The notes under the pieces are model-generated. The model did no database searches and was not told the DNA's origin. It saw only the letters and a program-made list of their open reading frames with translations. DNA of 64,000 nucleotides from contig JASUTR010000130.1 in NCBI GenBank assembly GCA_035048495.1, forward strand, positions 248,001-312,000, in the 5' to 3' direction. Origin of the DNA: Euptelea pleiosperma. Its lineage: Eukaryota > Streptophyta > Magnoliopsida > Ranunculales > Eupteleaceae. Of the stretch, positions 1 through 12,369 are shown one piece after another. Each line of letters opens with the position of its first letter. Position 1 is the first letter of the stretch. Both the position numbers and the translations under genes were made by a program.

Positions 1-1370
1 ATTTGGGACAGTCGAAACAAGTTAGCTCCATCCGTTCGTCAACGTCTCAAAATGGACTTAGTTTGTTTGTTACATTCCGTAGCCTATAACTTGTGACTTT
101 TTCGCAACCAGACCTCATAATTGGACTCAAAGTCTTCCGTTACTAATGTTTCAACAGATTTGTAGTGTTGGAACAAGATTCCGGACAGTCGAAACAAGTT
201 AGCTCCATCCGTGCGTCAACGTCTCAAATTGGACTCAGTTTGTGTGTTACATTCCGAAGCCTATAACTTGTGACTTTTTCGTAACTAGACCATGTAATTG
301 GACTCAAACTCTTCCATTACTATTGTTTCAATAGATTGGAAGTGTTAAAACAAGATTTCGGACAGTCGAAACAAGTTAGCTCCATCCGTGCGTCAACGTC
401 TCAAATTGGACTCAGTTTGTGTGTTACATTCCGAAGCCTATAACTTGTGACTTTTTCGCAACCAGGCCTCATAATTGGACTCAAACTCTTCCATTACTAA
501 TGTTTCAACAGATTTGAAGTGTTGGGACAAGATTTGGGACAGTCGAAACAAGTTAGCTCCATCCGTGCGTCAACGTCTCAAATTGGGCTCAGTTTGTGTG
601 TTACATTCCGAAGCCTATAACTTGTGACTTTTTCGCAATCAGACCTCATAATTGGACTCAAACTCTTCCATTACTAATGTTTCAACAGATTTGAAGTGTT
701 GGAACAAAATTTGGGACAGTCGAAACAAGTTAGCTCCATCCGTGCGTCAACGTATCAAATTGGACTCAGTTTGTGTGTTACATTCCGAAGCCAATAACTA
801 GTGACTTTTTCGCAACTCGACCTTTTAATTGGACTCAAACTCTTCCATTACAAATGTTTCAACAAATTTGAAGTGTTGGAACAAGATTTGGGATAGTCGA
901 AACAAGTTAGCTCCATCCGTGCGTCAACGTCTCAAATTGGACTCAATTTGTGTGTTACATTCCGAAGCCCATAACTTGTGACTTTTTCGCAACCGGACCT
1001 CATAATTAGACTCGAATTCTTCCATTACTATTGTTTAAACACATTTGAAGTGTTAGAACAAGATTCGGACAGTCGAAACAAGTTAGCTCCATCCGTGCGT
1101 CAACGTCTCAAATTGGACTCAGTTTGTGTGTAACATTCCGAAGCCCATAACTTGTGACTGTTTCGCAACCAGGCCTCATAATTGGACTCAAACTCTTCCA
1201 TTACTAATGTTTCAACAGATTTGAAGTGTTGGAACAAGATTTGGGACAGTCGAAACAAGTTAGCTCCATCCGTGCGTCAACGTCTCAAATTGGACTCAGT
1301 TTGTGTGTTACATTCCGAAGCCTATAACTTGTGACTTTTTCGCACCCAGACCTCATAATTGTACTCAAAC
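1..1370 (+). repeat. 177-bp satellite array, left segment
   Basis: Head-to-tail monomers with landmark words in fixed order: GACAGTCGAAACAAG, GCTCCATCCGTGCG, AATTGGACTCAG, TTACATTCCGAAGCC, ACTTGTGAC, a second AATTGGACTCA, then TTTCAACAGATTTG. Successive GACAG/GATAG starts at 8, 184, 361, 538, 715, 892, 1068 and 1245 give spacings of 176 or 177 bp. The 176-bp unit before 1068 reads ATTCGGACAG where others read TTTGGGACAG. All units share one orientation. The segment ends inside a monomer where the retrotransposon begins, and the array resumes at 13235. No coding potential is supported. Confidence 0.97.
1366..1370. repeat. Target site duplication (CAAAC), left copy
   Basis: Five bases CAAAC directly before the LTR start TGTCACGCC. 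The same five bases follow the other LTR at 13230-13234, and the satellite reads on normally as CAAACTCTTCCGTTAC if the element and one copy are removed. A 5-bp duplication is usual for Ty3/gypsy integrases. Confidence 0.95.
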
Positions 1371-2657
1371 TGTCACGCCCCGAACCCGGGTATCCAGATT
1401 CGACCCGAAAAGTTCATGGGACGACCCGTAACCTGAGTTTGAAGGTGATCTATGAATGATCCCCAATGGTCCACATGATGTAGTTAGACCATCAAGGCTC
1501 ACTCCACAAACAAGAAACAAATCGATGTTCAAGCGTTAATGGCCCTAAAATAATCCTATGTGAGATTCAGTTATAAGGGGATATTTAAGTACGTTCTCTA
1601 ATCGTCAAATCATGTCCGATTGATTCAATTAAGCAATAGGGTTGTATTCATCTTTGTCCAATTATGTAATTATAATCAACTTAATAAATCCACTAAGGTT
1701 AAGTAAAAAAAATCAACACAGATCAAAAAGTTTACAAAGTCAAACTAGGTCAATTAAGTCAAGAGAATCAAAAAAAGTTGAATCGATCGATCGGGTGTCA
1801 TAAGGTTAACCATAATTCTACTCGAGGTGTTAAAATCAGTAATAAGCATATCCATTGTAGAAAATGGGCATTAAATCAACTAAGTATGGGGAAAAGAGGG
1901 TGAGAACATGCTCTCAATTAAAGGCATACATGCCCAAAAATTAAATAACTAATGTCTTAAAATGATCAATAAAGTCTCTTTCAAAGTGTGGGATCGACTC
2001 CCAAATCATCGCCGGTCTCTTCAAGTAAACCGGAGTCATCCGTCTCAAAATCCTCCCATGCACCTGGCTCCTCAAAATCTGAAATGATATCGGTGTAACA
2101 CCGTGAGCCGAGGCCCAGTAATACAACAGTGTGTATGGTATGATATCATACTATACAAGATTTTAATCAAGACGTGTATCTCAATCATATGATAAGGATG
2201 ACATAAAAGTGAAGGTAAATGCAAGGTGAGTGCAGGATGCACATGCAACTAGTACCCATAACCACATAGGGTCTCCATCTCCTTCCCGCACTGGGAGCGG
2301 TCTCATCGACCCATCTGCAGGATATAATAATGTCTGGGGCCTTTCACCCTAGGGTACCGAACCCTGATTAATTGATAAAATCAATATAAACGTATATAAT
2401 ATACTTCAACCCCGTTCCCTTATGCACCCCCTATATGAAATGATGTAATGATCATAGTATGACACTAGGGTTACATGGCATAAACACATTTATTTAACAT
2501 TTAATAAGAAAAAAAAAATGAACACATTAACATCAAAAGTAATGATATGAATAGAACTAAAATTAAATAACATTAATAACCTGTAAACAATCATCAAATA
2601 TCACGACTAAGACGGATAGACAATACTAGTGGGAACCATAAGAGAATCCAACACTCC

Positions 2658-2757
2658 ATGGTCGAACCCTATGAGGGATCCATGACACAAGGTCGAACCC
2701 TAAAGAGGGATCCAAGACACTTGGTCGAACCCTATGAGGGATCCAAGACACATGGGT
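2658..2757. repeat. Three-copy 31-32 bp minisatellite in the 3' LTR
   Basis: The phrase GGTCGAACCCTA followed by GAGGGATCCA and GACAC occurs three times in tandem, with GGTCGAACCC starting at 2660, 2691 and 2723. Copies differ at a few bases (ATGAGGG versus AAAGAGGG, CATGACAC versus CAAGACAC). The same array sits in the 5' LTR at 11030-11129. A short open frame crosses it but is explained by the repeat. Confidence 0.85.
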
Positions 2758-2834
2758 GGAATCCCAATGCACACAAGTCTAAGTCAAACAACAAGGTTAA
2801 AACCTTAATAGTTAATAATCATGACCCACTAATA

Positions 2835-2838
<4 letters not shown>

Positions 2839-2876
<38 letters not shown>
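2839..2876. repeat. (AT)14 plus T10 microsatellite in the 3' LTR
   Basis: A 28-bp alternating AT run followed by ten T. The paired run in the 5' LTR (11211-11248) has the same length by count. Such tracts usually change quickly, so the match supports recent insertion. Confidence 0.9.
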
Positions 2877-2878
<2 letters not shown>

Positions 2879-2879
2879 A

Positions 2880-3775
2880 AACTGTACTGTATTATAAAAA
2901 TCATAACTAAATAAATATTAATTAGAAAAATATAAACTCAATGGATTTAAAAACTAGATTCACATAAGTTTTTAGGAAAAATAAATAAAAAAATTTTGAG
3001 ATTCAAAATATGGGTCGAAACCCTTAATAAAGTGAGCCGGACAAAATCTGAAATTTTGGATTTTATAAAAAAGTTCCGTACATTTAAAAAATTATAACTT
3101 AATCAATATAAATCAGAAAAATACAAACTCAAAGGTTCTAGAAACTAGATTGACATAGGTATCTATGAAAAATAATTAGAAAAATATTTAGGTTAAAAAT
3201 ATATATCGAAATCCCAAGTTATATGGACCGTGCAAAATCTGAAATTCTGGGTTTTACAGAAAAGTCCAGTACGTTTGAAAAATCATAACTTAATAAATAT
3301 AAATCTGAAAAATATAAACTCAAAGGTTATAGAATCTAGATTAATAGAGGTATCTGAGAAAAATAAGTATAAAAATATTTAGATTAAAAATATAGATCGA
3401 AATCCCAAGTGAAGTGGACCGTGTAAAATCTGGAATTCTGGTTTTTTTGGTAAAGTCCAACAACTTAGAAAAATCATAACTTAATTAATACAAATCAGAA
3501 AAATAAAAACTTAAATGTTCTAGAAACTAGATTGATAGAGGTATCTAGGAAAAATAATCATAAAAATATTTAGATTAAAAATATAGATCAAAATTCTAAG
3601 TAAAGTGGATCGTGTAAAATCTGGAATTCTGGTTTTTTTTTTGTAAAGTTTAACAATTTAGAAAAATCATAATTAAATAAATATAAATCCAAAAAATACA
3701 AACTAAACGGTTTTGAAAAATAGATTTATAGAGGTATTTAGAAAAAATAATTATAAAAATATTTAAATCATAAAA
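2880..3775. repeat. Diverged ~191-bp tandem repeat inside the 3' LTR
   Basis: About five copies of an AT-rich unit. The landmark TCATAAC or its variants begins at 2901, 3092, 3283, 3474 and 3667 (spacings 191, 191, 191, 193). Within each unit the same words recur in order: AAATATAAAC-like, CTAGATT, GAGGTATCT, AAAAATATTTAG, a GACCGTG or equivalent, and ATCTGAAATTCTGG-like. Units 2-4 are more alike than 1 and 5, as expected when an array grows from its middle. The paired array in the 5' LTR is at 11252-12146. This is internal to the LTR and is not the 177-bp host satellite. Confidence 0.88.
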
Positions 3776-4858
3776 TTATAACAAAAATGATAAAGAACAT
3801 AGTAATTCGTTATAGGTACAAAAGAGACCATGGCCAAACCCATCATAGTGGCCCAAAATAAAGATCAACTTAATAAGAATAAAGTAAATATTATTGAAAT
3901 TAATTTATAATGAGTATCAATCATTATCTAATAAAAGAAAAACAAAATCTTGAAGAAAAACCAGTATAGAATGGATCAAACACACTTACCTCAAGGTTTA
4001 TTGAACTTTAATGAAAATCAAAAGTTTCTTCAAATTTGAAAATCGTCGGATCGTCCTCTCCTCGGAGTATGTTCTTCTAATCGGAGTCCCCGTCAATTCT
4101 CCCTTCTTGCTCGAGTGCGATCGATGCCCGGATTAAGGTTTAATGGAGCTTTCTCTATGCTTCAACGGAGTTGGGTTTGTGAAAGCTTCTAAAGTTTTAG
4201 GGTTTTCATAAATAGGTTTAAGGAAGGTTTAGGGTTTCTATTTTGTTGAAATTCGTAACTATCAAAGGGATGACTTTTTCAACCCTTTAAAACTTATATT
4301 TTAGGCTAATTATGATTTAAAAATGGGCCCAAGGCCCATATGTATCAATTAGGCCTCACTTAAGATTATTTATAAGCCCAAAAAGTCTCTAAAACATAAA
4401 ATAATATTTCAAAACATTAGGTACATAATTATTAATATAATATAACCTATGTAGCTTAATAATAAAGTCACACCACATACATCTCTCAGTCAGGGCACAC
4501 CCCAATTAGGGTTTGGGCACCTACCTCACCAAATTGTCTAAAACTTAACCTACACTTAGAGTTAAGTTCCCTAACTTGGTGGACCTCTCCTAGGGTTTAA
4601 CTAGAATATGACTAATGATTTAAACACACACAATGATCAACACAATGCAATAAATAAGCAAATATTCGAAATATTCTAAATACGATAAAAGTTAAAAATA
4701 AGCTATACGGCCTAAAATGACTCTAGTGTCCTAAACCAATTAGGTATAAGAGTTTATTAGAGTTTCAATTAATCATCTATAAGGTCAAGTAAACAAGTCA
4801 ACCTTGGTCAAATCTCATAAAAGTCAAAAATACCTTTGAAAAAGTTGAGGGTATTACA

Positions 4859-4871
4859 ACCTCTCCCCCTC
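4859..4871 (-). other. Polypurine tract
   Basis: On the minus strand this reads GAGGGGGAGAGGT, immediately before the 3' LTR start TGTAATACCC. In LTR retrotransposons this RNase H-resistant tract primes plus-strand DNA synthesis. Its position next to the LTR and its purine content are diagnostic; only the final T is not a purine. It lies 36 bases past the gag-pol stop codon. Confidence 0.9.
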
Positions 4872-4907
4872 AAAAAAATTCCGTCCCGGAATTTAAAACC
4901 AATCACA

Positions 4908-7900
4908 TCACTCCACGGAAAATAAATCCGGATACTTTTCACGCATCTTAGATTCTAGTTCCCATGTTGCCTCCTCCATGTCATGATGTTGCCACAACAC
5001 CTTGACCAATCGGATAGTCTTGGTGCGCAACACCTGTTCCTTGGAATCCAAGATGCGAGCTGGTCGCTCCTCGTACGCTGCATCTGCTTGAAGGTGTAGC
5101 TCCTGATAATCGATGACGTGTGTAGGATCTGGCTCGTATCTCCGAAGCATGGATACATGGAAAACATCATGGATGCTCGAAAGTTGCGGTGGAAGTGCCA
5201 ACTGATATGCAACTTGTCCTGCTCTCCTCAGGATCTCAAACGGTCCGATGAAGCGCGGTGCTAATTTACCCTTCTTCCCAAAACGGATAGTTCCCTTACG
5301 TGGAGTCACCTTCAAGAAGACTTTATCGCCGATCTGGAACTCAAGTGGTCTCCGATGTCTATCTGCATAGCTCTTCTGTCTGCTCTGTGCTGCCAATAGT
5401 CTGTCTCTGATGATCTTCACCTTCTCAGTGGTTTCCTGGACGATCTCTGGTCCTGATAGTGAATGCTCTCCGACTTCTGCCCAACATAGGGGTGATCTAC
5501 AAGGTCTGCCATACAGTGCCTCGAAAGGTGCCATGCCGATACTCGCCTGGAAACTGTTGTTGTAAGCAAACTCTGCTAGAGGTAGATGTTTACTCCAACT
5601 CCCTCCGAAGTCCAGTGTACATGCTCGGAGCATATCCTCCAATATCTGAATCGTCCTCTCTGACTGCCCATCGGTCTGGGGGTGGTATGCTGTGCTGAGC
5701 TGAAGTTGAGTCCCCAAAGCCGTCTGAAGTCCCTGCCAAAAATGGGATGTGAAGCGCGGGTCGCGATCTGACACGATCGAAAATGGAACTCCATGAAGTT
5801 TGACGATCTCGTCAACATAAAGCTGTGCTAATGCTGGCACCTTATCGGTCGCCTTCATAGCTAAAAAATGTGCAGACTTGGTCAGTCTGTCCACAATAAC
5901 CCACGCTGCATCAAATCCTTGACGAGTCTTTGGTAATCCCGTCACGAAGTCCATCGTGATATGGTCCCATTTCCATTCCGCTACTGGTAATGGTTGTAAA
6001 AGTCCTGCTGGTCGCTGGTGCTCTGTCTTCACTTGCTGACAAGTAAGACATCTGGAAACGAATGAGGCAATGTCCCTCTTCATCCCTCTCCACCAAAATT
6101 GGCGTCTCAAGTCCCGGTACATCTTCGTAGCACCGGGATGAATGGTGAGTTTGGAACGGTGCGCCTCTGACATGATGTCCTCTCGAAGGTTGGCGTCGTC
6201 TGGCACACATAATCGTCCGTTAAACCGGATGCTATTGTCTGGCTGAATAGTCCAACCCTCTGGTCCTGAGCCTCTGGTAATCTCTGCTCGCGTTTCCTCG
6301 AACTCTGGATCGCTGGTCTGAGCCTCAATGATCCTTGGAATAATAGTCGGCTGAGCGGCAATATTGAAAATAATTGCTCTATCATCACGTCGATCCACAC
6401 GAAGATCGTACTCCTCAAGAGTTTCTGTCCACTGATGCTGCTGCAAGGCTATGCTTGCCAATGTCCCTCGAGTCTTTCTACTCAACGCGTCTGCAACCAC
6501 GTTGGCCTTGCCCGGATGATAGAGTAGCGTAAAGTCATAGTCCTTCAGGAACTCCATCCACCGTCTCTGTCGTAAGTTGAGCTCCTTCTGGGTGAAGATA
6601 TACTTCAAACTTTTGTGGTCCGAGTATACCTCAAACTGCTCGCCGTACAAGTAGTGCCTCCAAATCTTCAGGGCGAAAACAATCGCTGCCAATTCCAAGT
6701 CATGGGTCGGGTAATTTTGTTCGTGAATTTTCAATTGCCTCGAAGCGTAGGCCACAACTCTCCCATTCTGCATAAGGACACAACCCAGTCCGCTCTTCGA
6801 AGCGTCACTGTAGATCACATAGCTGGCTCCACTGTCTGGTATAGTCAAGACTGGGGCTGTCGTAAGCCGGGTCTTCAGCTCTTGAAATGCTGCCTCACAC
6901 TGATCAGTCCAAACAAACTTCTCACCCTTCCGGGTCAGCTTTGTCATCGGTGCTGCCAAGCTAGAAAATCCCTCTACGAAGCGTCGATAGTATCCCGCAA
7001 GTCCCAAGAAACTGCGGATCTCTGAAACAGTCTTTGGTCGCCCCCAACTAGAAACTGCCTCTATCTTCGCTGGGTCTACTGAGATACCCGCTGCTGTAAT
7101 CACGTGTCCGAGGAACTGAACCTCCTCAATCCAAAATGAACACTTCTCCCTCTTGGCATATAATTGATTCTCCCGCAATGTCTGAAGCGTAATCTGGAGA
7201 TGCTCTGCGTGTTCCTCTGGTGTCTTCGAATAAATAAGAATGTCGTCGACGAAGACAACTACGAACTGGTCCAAGTACGGCCTGAAAATACGGTTCATCA
7301 AATCCATGAAGGCTGCTGGTGCGTTCGTCAATCCGAAAGGCATGACAAGAAACTCATAGTGTCCGTATCTGGTCCTGAAGGCCGTCTTCTGAACGTCTTC
7401 ATCCTTCACTCGAAGCTGGTGATAACCTGATCGCAAGTCAATCTTTGAAAAGTGTTGTGCTCCTCGAAGCTGGTCAAATAAGTCATCGATGCGAGGCAAG
7501 GGATACCGATTCTTCACTGTAACACGGTTAAGCTGTCTATAGTCAATGCAAAGCCGAAGCGATCCATCCTTCTTCTTCACAAACAACACTGGTGCTCCCC
7601 ACGGTGAAATACTCGGTCTAATAAACCCTCTTTTTTGAAGCTCCTGAAGCTGATCATTGAGCTCTTTCATCTCTAATGGTGCCATCCGATACGGTGCAAT
7701 TGATATCGGAGTTGTACCTGGATAGACATCTATCCCAAACTCCACCTCTCTCTTCGGCGGCAAACCTGGTAATTCTTCTGGAAACACATCAGGGAAGTCT
7801 TGAACCACCTCCTCTGACCCAAGCGTAACTGTCGCAAGCTCATTACTAAGTACGTGCGCAAGGTAGCTATCACAGTCCTCAACACCTCTTTTACCGTAGA

Positions 7901-9536
7901 AGTGGAAAACTGAACCATCTGACGTTTGGAATGACACCTTCTTCTTGAAGCAATCGACTGTAGCATGGTACGACGCGAGCCAGTCCATGCCCAAGATAAC
8001 ATCGAAGGTGGCTATCTCCATTACAATCAGATCCACAACCAGTTCCTGGTCTGAAAACTGAATCGTACAGGCTCTACAAATCCTGTCGACTCCAACTCTC
8101 CTCCCCACGGGAGTAACCACAGACAAAGGGCGAATCATAGGCTCGGAAGACAAACCCAAAGAACATGCAAATGAAGTAGAAATAAAGGAATGCGTAGCAC
8201 CTGAATCAAATAATACTCTTGCCCAAGAGTTATATAATAAGAATGTACCTTCCACCACTTCGTTGGTAGCATCATCATCTGGGGCGACAAGTGCGAACAC
8301 TCTTCCCTGAGCTGGCTGTTGCTGCTGCTGGCGAGGCTGTTGTTGAGCTTGCTTCTGGTAGGCCTGCTGCTGTGTCGGTAGTGGTGGGGCTTTGGCAGGC
8401 TGCATCTGTTGCTGCTGCTGAATAGGCTGCGGTCGGGGGTTCTGAGCACGAGGTAGCTGCATCTCTCGTGGTAATGGGCAATTAGGCCTAATATGGCCCA
8501 CCTGTCCACATCCAAAGCATGTAGGCTGGAGCTGGCCTGTCTGCTGTGCTCCCGCTGATCTGACCTGCTGGGGCTGTACTAGTCTGGCAAGTGGCTGTGG
8601 GTGTTGTCCTACTGGACGATGTTGCACGATCTGTTGGGCAAGCTGACGAGTCTGCCCCGCCTGACGCTGCTGCCCTAGCTGTCCCATACCTCGCTGGGGT
8701 GTCGACTGTAAACTCACTGGTACTACCGCCCTGAATTGAGGTTGGCCATCTGTCCTCTGTCTCTTGTGATCAGGCTGTCGGGAGCCCTGACCACCTCGGG
8801 TCCGCTGGTCGAAGACGCGTGAAGCCTCTGCAAGATCCTGCTCCACAATAGTCGCACGCTCTATCAGGCTACTGTAGTCCCTGATCAAAAGTGCCGAAAG
8901 ATGACGTCTAATGGAGATCTTCAGTCCATGCTCAAATCTCTTACACTGAGCCGCCTCTGTAGCGACCAGTGTAGATGCAAATCGCGACAGCTCTGTGAAC
9001 TTTGCCTGATATTGGGCAACCGTCATGCTTTTCTGCTGGAGTTGTAGAAACTCCTCCATCTTGGCATCCTTCGCTGACTCTGGGAAGTGCCGTGCTAGGA
9101 AGATCTCTTCGAACTGGACCCATGTCATAGTGGCCACTACCTTGGTGGACTTAACCGAGTCCCACCAATGGTCTGCCTCTCCAATGAGCTGGTAGGCCGC
9201 TAAAGATACCCATCGCTCCTCTGGCGCTCCAAGTGCCGAAAGCATCTTCCTCATCTCCCTGAGCCATCCCTCAGCGATAATAGGGTCAGGGATCCCGTCG
9301 TACTTCGGCGGTCGAAGTCGTTGTAGCTTTTCCAACCAAACTGTAGAGTCTATAGTTGGTGCAAATCGATGAGGCTCTGGCTGTGTCGCCGATGCCTGGG
9401 CTTGGGCTTGGGCTTGGATCTGGGCCTGCTGATGTCGTAGAATCTCTGCCATGTCCCTGATGGACTGGAATACCGTACTCATATCTGGCTGTTCAGGGGC
9501 ATTGCCCTGTCCTGCTGCGCGTCCCCTACTAGCCAT
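4908..9536 (-). CDS. gag-pol: Gag-Pol polyprotein of a chromodomain Ty3/gypsy retrotransposon
   Basis: A single 1542-residue ORF encoding the structural and enzymatic proteins for cytoplasmic reverse transcription and nuclear integration. Domains seen: Retrotrans_gag about residues 65-245; Gln-rich linker about 280-410 interrupted by a CCHC zinc knuckle (C340, C343, H348, C353); aspartic protease DSGA at 444-447; reverse transcriptase with D700 and FVDD 762-765; RNase H with D911, E948, D973 and D1016; integrase zinc finger H1126, H1133, C1163, C1166; catalytic D1196, D1257 and E1293 (35 residues between the last two); GPF at 1431-1433; chromodomain about 1487-1540 with EEATWE. All catalytic residues are present and there is no stop or frameshift. 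The start is the first ATG after an in-frame TGA three codons upstream, and has G at +4. Gag and Pol share one frame, so no frameshift is needed. Clade assignment to Tekay/Del is from sequence style and is likely rather than proven. Confidence 0.97.
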   Translation of the reverse strand: MASRGRAAGQGNAPEQPDMSTVFQSIRDMAEILRHQQAQIQAQAQAQASATQPEPHRFAPTIDSTVWLEKLQRLRPPKYDGIPDPIIAEGWLREMRKMLSALGAPEERWVSLAAYQLIGEADHWWDSVKSTKVVATMTWVQFEEIFLARHFPESAKDAKMEEFLQLQQKSMTVAQYQAKFTELSRFASTLVATEAAQCKRFEHGLKISIRRHLSALLIRDYSSLIERATIVEQDLAEASRVFDQRTRGGQGSRQPDHKRQRTDGQPQFRAVVPVSLQSTPQRGMGQLGQQRQAGQTRQLAQQIVQHRPVGQHPQPLARLVQPQQVRSAGAQQTGQLQPTCFGCGQVGHIRPNCPLPREMQLPRAQNPRPQPIQQQQQMQPAKAPPLPTQQQAYQKQAQQQPRQQQQQPAQGRVFALVAPDDDATNEVVEGTFLLYNSWARVLFDSGATHSFISTSFACSLGLSSEPMIRPLSVVTPVGRRVGVDRICRACTIQFSDQELVVDLIVMEIATFDVILGMDWLASYHATVDCFKKKVSFQTSDGSVFHFYGKRGVEDCDSYLAHVLSNELATVTLGSEEVVQDFPDVFPEELPGLPPKREVEFGIDVYPGTTPISIAPYRMAPLEMKELNDQLQELQKRGFIRPSISPWGAPVLFVKKKDGSLRLCIDYRQLNRVTVKNRYPLPRIDDLFDQLRGAQHFSKIDLRSGYHQLRVKDEDVQKTAFRTRYGHYEFLVMPFGLTNAPAAFMDLMNRIFRPYLDQFVVVFVDDILIYSKTPEEHAEHLQITLQTLRENQLYAKREKCSFWIEEVQFLGHVITAAGISVDPAKIEAVSSWGRPKTVSEIRSFLGLAGYYRRFVEGFSSLAAPMTKLTRKGEKFVWTDQCEAAFQELKTRLTTAPVLTIPDSGASYVIYSDASKSGLGCVLMQNGRVVAYASRQLKIHEQNYPTHDLELAAIVFALKIWRHYLYGEQFEVYSDHKSLKYIFTQKELNLRQRRWMEFLKDYDFTLLYHPGKANVVADALSRKTRGTLASIALQQHQWTETLEEYDLRVDRRDDRAIIFNIAAQPTIIPRIIEAQTSDPEFEETRAEITRGSGPEGWTIQPDNSIRFNGRLCVPDDANLREDIMSEAHRSKLTIHPGATKMYRDLRRQFWWRGMKRDIASFVSRCLTCQQVKTEHQRPAGLLQPLPVAEWKWDHITMDFVTGLPKTRQGFDAAWVIVDRLTKSAHFLAMKATDKVPALAQLYVDEIVKLHGVPFSIVSDRDPRFTSHFWQGLQTALGTQLQLSTAYHPQTDGQSERTIQILEDMLRACTLDFGGSWSKHLPLAEFAYNNSFQASIGMAPFEALYGRPCRSPLCWAEVGEHSLSGPEIVQETTEKVKIIRDRLLAAQSRQKSYADRHRRPLEFQIGDKVFLKVTPRKGTIRFGKKGKLAPRFIGPFEILRRAGQVAYQLALPPQLSSIHDVFHVSMLRRYEPDPTHVIDYQELHLQADAAYEERPARILDSKEQVLRTKTIRLVKVLWQHHDMEEATWELESKMREKYPDLFSVE

Positions 9537-9727
9537 AAGTCTTCACAAAAGAGACAACAATAAAAAGATCTATCATCAGAGTATGGTTTCTTAAAGTTCT
9601 CACTAGTGTATACTAGACACATGCTAAGTGTATATACTATGTGCCCACTATGTGTATCATAAGTGCATACTAAGTGTTCACTACATGCATAGCCACCACT
9701 ACAGATCCGTAGGAATCATATAACTGG
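9537..9727 (-). other. 5' untranslated leader of the retrotransposon
   Basis: The 191 bases between the primer binding site and the gag-pol ATG. No ORF of note. Around 9604-9690 there are loose repeats of AGTGTATAC, AGTGTATATA, TGTGTATCAT and AGTGCATAC on the plus strand, an imperfect short-period repeat. An in-frame TGA at 9543-9545 (minus strand) fixes the upstream limit of the coding frame. Confidence 0.7.
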
Positions 9728-9739
9728 GCTCTGATACCA
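9728..9739 (-). other. Primer binding site for initiator tRNA-Met
   Basis: On the minus strand this reads TGGTATCAGAGC, complementary to the 3' end of plant initiator tRNA-Met and the commonest primer site among plant Ty3/gypsy elements. Three bases separate it from the inner edge of the 5' LTR. It fixes the element orientation as minus. Confidence 0.96.
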
Positions 9740-11029
9740 CTCTGTCACGCCCCGAACCCGGGTATCCAGATTCGACCCGAAAAGTTCATGGGACGACCCG
9801 TAACCTGAGTTTGAAGGTGATCTATGAATGATCCCCAATGGTCCACATGATGTAGTTAGACCATCAAGGCTCACTCCACAAACAAGAAACAAATCGATGT
9901 TCAAGCGTTAATGGCCCTAAAATAATCCTATGTGAGATTCAGTTATAAGGGGATATTTAAGTACGTTCTCTAATCGTCAAATCATGTCCGATTGATTCAA
10001 TTAAGCAATAGGGTTGTATTCATCTTTGTCCAATTATGTAATTATAATCAACTTAATAAATCCACTAAGGTTAAGTAAAAAAAATCAACACAGATCAAAA
10101 AGTTTACAAAGTCAAACTAGGTCAATTAAGTCAAGAGAATCAAAAAAAGTTGAATCGATCGATCGGGTGTCATAAGGTTAACCATAATTCTACTCGAGGT
10201 GTTAAAATCAGTAATAAGCATATCCATTGTAGAAAATGGGCATTAAATCAACTAAGTATGGGGAAAAGAGGGTGAGAACATGCTCTCAATTAAAGGCATA
10301 CATGCCCAAAAATTAAATAACTAATGTCTTAAAATGATCAATAAAGTCTCTTTCAAAGTGTGGGATCGACTCCCAAATCATCGCCGGTCTCTTCAAGTAA
10401 ACCGGAGTCATCCGTCTCAAAATCCTCCCATGCACCTGGCTCCTCAAAATCTGAAATGATATCGGTGTAACACCGTGAGCCGAGGCCCAGTAATACAACA
10501 GTGTGTATGGTATGATATCATACTATACAAGATTTTAATCAAGACGTGTATCTCAATCATATGATAAGGATGACATAAAAGTGAAGGTAAATGCAAGGTG
10601 AGTGCAGGATGCACATGCAACTAGTACCCATAACCACATAGGGTCTCCATCTCCTTCCCGCACTGGGAGCGGTCTCATCGACCCATCTGCAGGATATAAT
10701 AATGTCTGGGGCCTTTCACCCTAGGGTACCGAACCCTGATTAATTGATAAAATCAATATAAACGTATATAATATACTTCAACCCCGTTCCCTTATGCACC
10801 CCCTATATGAAATGATGTAATGATCATAGTATGACACTAGGGTTACATGGCATAAACACATTTATTTAACATTTAATAAGAAAAAAAAAATGAACACATT
10901 AACATCAAAAGTAATGATATGAATAGAACTAAAATTAAATAACATTAATAACCTGTAAACAATCATCAAATATCACGACTAAGACGGATAGACAATACTA
11001 GTGGGAACCATAAGAGAATCCAACACTCC

Positions 11030-11129
11030 ATGGTCGAACCCTATGAGGGATCCATGACACAAGGTCGAACCCTAAAGAGGGATCCAAGACACTTGGTCGA
11101 ACCCTATGAGGGATCCAAGACACATGGGT
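11030..11129. repeat. Three-copy 31-32 bp minisatellite in the 5' LTR
   Basis: Same three-unit GGTCGAACCC array as in the 3' LTR at a constant 8372-bp offset. No difference seen between the two. Confidence 0.85.
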
Positions 11130-11206
11130 GGAATCCCAATGCACACAAGTCTAAGTCAAACAACAAGGTTAAAACCTTAATAGTTAATAATCATGACCCA
11201 CTAATA

Positions 11207-11210
<4 letters not shown>

Positions 11211-11248
<38 letters not shown>
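11211..11248. repeat. (AT)14 plus T10 microsatellite in the 5' LTR
   Basis: Alternating AT run of 28 bases then ten T, identical in length to the copy in the 3' LTR by direct counting. Confidence 0.88.
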
Positions 11249-11250
<2 letters not shown>

Positions 11251-11251
11251 A

Positions 11252-12146
11252 AACTGTACTGTATTATAAAAATCATAACTAAATAAATATTAATTAGAAA
11301 AATATAAACTCAATGGATTTAAAAACTAGATTCACATAAGTTTTTAGGAAAAATAAATAAAAAAATTTTGAGATTCAAAATATGGGTCGAAACCCTTAAT
11401 AAAGTGAGCCGGACAAAATCTGAAATTTTGGATTTTATAAAAAAGTTCCGTACATTTAAAAAATTATAACTTAATCAATATAAATCAGAAAAATACAAAC
11501 TCAAAGGTTCTAGAAACTAGATTGACATAGGTATCTATGAAAAATAATTAGAAAAATATTTAGGTTAAAAATATATATCGAAATCCCAAGTTATATGGAC
11601 CGTGCAAAATCTGAAATTCTGGGTTTTACAGAAAAGTCCAGTACGTTTGAAAAATCATAACTTAATAAATATAAATCTGAAAAATATAAACTCAAAGGTT
11701 ATAGAATCTAGATTAATAGAGGTATCTGAGAAAAATAAGTATAAAAATATTTAGATTAAAAATATAGATCGAAATCCCAAGTGAAGTGGACCGTGTAAAA
11801 TCTGGAATTCTGGTTTTTTTGGTAAAGTCCAACAACTTAGAAAAATCATAACTTAATTAATACAAATCAGAAAAATAAAAACTTAAATGTTCTAGAAACT
11901 AGATTGATAGAGGTATCTAGGAAAAATAATCATAAAAATATTTATATTAAAAATATAGATCAAAATTCTAAGTAAAGTGGATCGTGTAAAATCTGGAATT
12001 CTGGTTTTTTTTTGTAAAGTTTAACAATTTAGAAAAATCATAATTAAATAAATATAAATCCAAAAAATACAAACTAAACGGTTTTGAAAAATAGATTTAT
12101 AGAGGTATTTAGAAAAAATAATTATAAAAATATTTAAATCATAAAA
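11252..12146. repeat. Diverged ~191-bp tandem repeat inside the 5' LTR
   Basis: Counterpart of the array in the 3' LTR, with landmark TCATAAC/TTATAAC positions offset by 8372 bp. It contains both differences found between the LTRs: the G/T substitution near 11945 and the T9 run near 12005-12013. Confidence 0.88.
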
Positions 12147-12358
12147 TTATAACAAAAATGATAAAGAACATAGTAATTCGTTATAGGTACAAAAGAGACC
12201 ATGGCCAAACCCATCATAGTGGCCCAAAATAAAGATCAACTTAATAAGAATAAAGTAAATATTATTGAAATTAATTTATAATGAGTATCAATCATTATCT
12301 AATAAAAGAAAAACAAAATCTTGAAGAAAAACCAGTATAGAATGGATCAAACACACTT

Positions 12359-12369
12359 ACCTCAAGGTT
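12359..12369 (-). promoter_or_regulatory. Possible splice donor in the 5' LTR
   Basis: On the minus strand the sequence reads TTGAGGTAAGTGTG, a very good match to the plant 5' splice consensus AG/GTAAGT, with GT beginning at 12360. It lies downstream, in transcription direction, of the candidate TATA at 12578-12586. A spliced leader is possible, but no acceptor can be fixed from sequence alone. Confidence 0.3.

Larger units (their letters stand above)
1371..4858 (-). repeat. 3' LTR of the Tekay-type element
   Basis: A 3488-bp direct repeat of 9743-13229. On the plus strand it starts TGTCACGCCCCG and ends GGGTATTACA. Against the other LTR I find one substitution, G near 3573 where the right copy has T near 11945 (TTTAGATT versus TTTATATT), and one homopolymer difference near 3633-3642 (T10 here, T9 in the right copy). 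It lies next to the polypurine tract, which makes it the 3' LTR of a minus-strand element. AT-rich, with no credible gene; short open frames here recur in the other LTR and have no recognisable domain. Confidence 0.96.

Noticed and set aside
1941..2126. 61-codon frame in the LTR, repeated at 10313-10498, and a 79-codon frame at 2658-2897 repeated at 11030-11269
   Set aside because: Identical copies exist only because the LTRs are direct repeats. The 79-codon frame runs through a minisatellite and the AT microsatellite. No recognisable protein.
5911..8515. Several 60-136 codon frames on both strands inside gag-pol
   Set aside because: Shadows of the real 1542-codon frame; that frame has all the motifs and the alternatives have none.
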